From Dehalococcoidia bacterium (GTDB lineage: Bacteria; Chloroflexota; Dehalococcoidia; Dehalococcoidales; CSSed11-197), in the NCBI GenBank assembly GCA_003563865.1, contig PWTP01000037.1:1-5821 (forward strand): 5,821 bases of DNA, given 5' to 3'. Made by a program: the position numbers and the translations under genes. The notes beneath the pieces were generated by a model. The model did not search any database and was not told the origin of the DNA. It saw only the letters and a list, made by a program, of their open reading frames with translations. Position 1 is the first letter of the stretch, and each line of letters starts with the position of its first letter. Positions 4,741 through 5,821 of the stretch are shown here, in pieces.

Positions 4741-5484
4741 ATGACAAAGAGAGTGTTGGTTTTTACGGTACTAACGGTGCTGGCGGTAGTGCTGGCTTCC
4801 TGCAGTGGAACCGTGAATCCGGCGCCCGAAAAAATCAACCTGGAGTATGATTTCCGCGATGGAAAACAGGGTTGGGAGCATGGTTTTGCTGAATACTCAC
4901 CGGTAATGGATATCGAAAAAGAGGGAGCTATTAAACCTCTGCCCGAAGGGCTGGGTATTGATGGTACAGGTTATTATATTCAGAGTATGAATCGCTCGGA
5001 TGATGTTTTCATGTTTTTAAAGCGTCACATCGGAGCCGATGAAGGTATAGTTCCTGGCCAGACTTACCGCCTTATTTACAACGTTACTTTTGCTTCGAAT
5101 GCACCCTCCGGAGCTGTAGGCATCGGTGGTGCGCCGGGTGAGTCTGTATTCTTTAAAGTTGGCGGCTCTGCCCAGGAGCCAAAAGTAATTCTCGAAAACG
5201 ACTATTACGTGATGAATGTGGATAAGGGTGGCGGAAACAGTGGTGAAGGCCCTGCAGCTACAATTGGCGGTGATGTAGCCAATGGAATCCCGGCAGAAGA
5301 AGCTTTTGAAAAACCGGAACTTCCATATGCTTCGGTTGAAATCGAACACGAGCATACCTACACCGTGACCGCTACTGAAGACGGGGATCTGTGGCTGCTG
5401 GTAGGCACCGATTCCGGCTTCGAAGGCCTGACCGGTCTTTACTATCAGAATATCAGCGTAACCCTTGAACCGGTGGATGCATAG
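4741..5484 (+). CDS. Secreted lipoprotein of unknown function, beta-sandwich-like
   Basis: The 247-residue product has a typical lipoprotein signal: positive MTKR, a hydrophobic core, and the lipobox LASC with the lipidated Cys at 21. The mature part is rich in predicted beta strands. Notable blocks are YDFRDGKQGWEHGFAEYS (36-53), YYIQSMNRSDDVFMFLKRHI (78-97), VPGQTYRLIYNVTFASN (104-120), GIGGAPGESVFFKVG (127-141), and a C-terminal LWLLVGTDSGFEGLTGLYYQ (217-236). This block order looks like a single conserved family of secreted or lipid-anchored proteins, probably a jelly-roll domain akin to carbohydrate-binding modules, but no catalytic or binding residue can be named. GGAGGT lies 6 bases before the ATG. 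It is anchored on the outer face of the membrane. A palindrome upstream may regulate it. It is divergent from the ZIP gene, with no evident functional link. Confidence 0.85.
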   Translation: MTKRVLVFTVLTVLAVVLASCSGTVNPAPEKINLEYDFRDGKQGWEHGFAEYSPVMDIEKEGAIKPLPEGLGIDGTGYYIQSMNRSDDVFMFLKRHIGADEGIVPGQTYRLIYNVTFASNAPSGAVGIGGAPGESVFFKVGGSAQEPKVILENDYYVMNVDKGGGNSGEGPAATIGGDVANGIPAEEAFEKPELPYASVEIEHEHTYTVTATEDGDLWLLVGTDSGFEGLTGLYYQNISVTLEPVDA

Positions 5485-5502
5485 TTAAAATCAGTCCACC
5501 GG
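5470..5502. repeat. Inverted repeat over the lipoprotein stop codon
   Basis: CCGGTGGA (5470-5477) pairs with TCCACCGG (5495-5502) across a 17-base loop containing the stop codon. A competing pairing exists with CCGGTT at 5512-5517. It lies between two convergent genes and may help end transcripts, but no T tract follows on either strand, so it is not a standard intrinsic terminator. Confidence 0.4.
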
Positions 5503-5520
5503 ATCACTTCGCCGGTTATG

Positions 5521-5821
5521 TTAATCTGCTCTTCTTAGAGCTACCAGCAAAACCCCGGGCCCACCATGCACTCCCAGGCCCGGGCCCAGTTCATCTATGG
5601 TTATTTTTTCTTCTTCTATGAATTCAACTAATCGCTGTTTTAGCCGGCCTGCCCGGTCGGCCACCTTGCTGTGGACAATAATAAGCTCACTTATGGGTAC
5701 ATTCTTTTTAACGTAATCATAAATCCTGTCCATGCCTTTGTTGACAGTACGCACCAGCCCGCCACGGACTATCTCTCCGTCATGAAATGTCAGAAGGGGC
5801 ATGACATTTAGTACACGAGAA
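5521..5821 (-). CDS. DegV-family protein, C-terminal part (5' end beyond window)
   Basis: The frame is open to the right edge. Residues upstream of the internal ATG at 5802 read SRVLNV and join smoothly to MPLLTFHDGEIV, so the gene starts outside the window and about 100 C-terminal codons are seen. The pattern is the second lobe of DegV proteins: a K/M-P-x-LTF-x-DGEIV strand pair, an RT-x-x-K-x-x-xR helix (VRTVNKGMDRIYDYV), an IIVHSKVADRAGRL segment, and the closing LGPGLGVHGGPGVLLVAL, where the family has G-x-H-x-GPG. DegV (FakB-type) proteins bind a single fatty acid and, in Gram-positive bacteria, present it to a fatty acid kinase for phospholipid synthesis. Here Gly replaces the usual Thr after the His. 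The gene converges on the lipoprotein, with about 36 bases between the two stops. Confidence 0.85.
   Translation of the reverse strand, partial: SRVLNVMPLLTFHDGEIVRGGLVRTVNKGMDRIYDYVKKNVPISELIIVHSKVADRAGRLKQRLVEFIEEEKITIDELGPGLGVHGGPGVLLVALRRAD

Noticed and set aside
5017..5355. Minus-strand open frame of 112 codons inside the lipoprotein gene
   Set aside because: Antisense shadow; no start signal, and the plus-strand gene has a lipobox and ribosome binding site.
1..5821. CRISPR array, tRNA or rRNA gene
   Set aside because: No spaced identical repeats other than the gapless 22-bp tandem array, and no cloverleaf or rRNA-like segment was seen on either strand.

Overview
The window looks like an accessory, rearranged stretch of a bacterial chromosome. 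A lipoprotein signal peptide, Shine-Dalgarno sites, a VapBC toxin-antitoxin pair, a ZIP metal transporter behind a DtxR-type operator and a DegV-family gene all point to a bacterium. The flavour (DegV, SHOCT, DUF4386-like proteins, DtxR-type box) fits a Gram-positive-like or Chloroflexota lineage, but that placement is inference. Bases 1 to about 1250 are visibly more AT-rich than the rest, which suggests a separately acquired segment.

Left part (1-1450). A 5' gene fragment runs off the left edge on the minus strand (putative small DNA-binding protein). A 38-codon plus-strand ORF at 380-496 may be the broken N-terminus of a transposase. A minus-strand pair follows: a small RNase H-like/DEDD exonuclease-like protein (667-1233) and an overlapping short unknown ORF (506-706). 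Four tandem 22-bp repeats (1355-1442) resemble the transposase-binding repeats at IS21-family ends and stop a few bases from a SHOCT-domain membrane protein gene.

Middle (1447-2820). The SHOCT gene (minus) has a strong ribosome binding site and a candidate promoter. A perfect 12-bp-stem terminator faces right at 1831-1870. Next comes a decayed minus-strand operon that single-frame ORF calling misses. In transcription order it holds the 3' end of cysS (cysteine-tRNA ligase, about 2820-2660), a frameshifted 71-residue two-helix membrane protein (2644-2430) and a DUF4386-like membrane protein with a frameshift and two internal stops (2433-1991). Three of the five disruptions look like one-base losses in short homopolymer runs, so either real decay or sequencing error is possible. 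The upstream part of cysS is gone where the toxin-antitoxin module begins.

Right part (2845-5821). A vapB-like antitoxin and vapC PIN toxin overlap on the plus strand and are followed by a tiny ORF with its own ribosome binding site. A convergent ZIP-family transporter (minus) has an 18-bp DtxR/MntR-like palindrome over its predicted transcription start, implying metal-responsive repression. Divergent from it is a secreted lipoprotein of unknown function (plus) with a 14-bp perfect palindrome just upstream. The window ends with the C-terminal part of a DegV-family lipid-binding protein (minus), entering from the right edge.

No complete new defence or metabolic system is evident. The least explained parts are the RNase H-like gene pair beside the IS21-like repeats and the lipoprotein with its palindrome.
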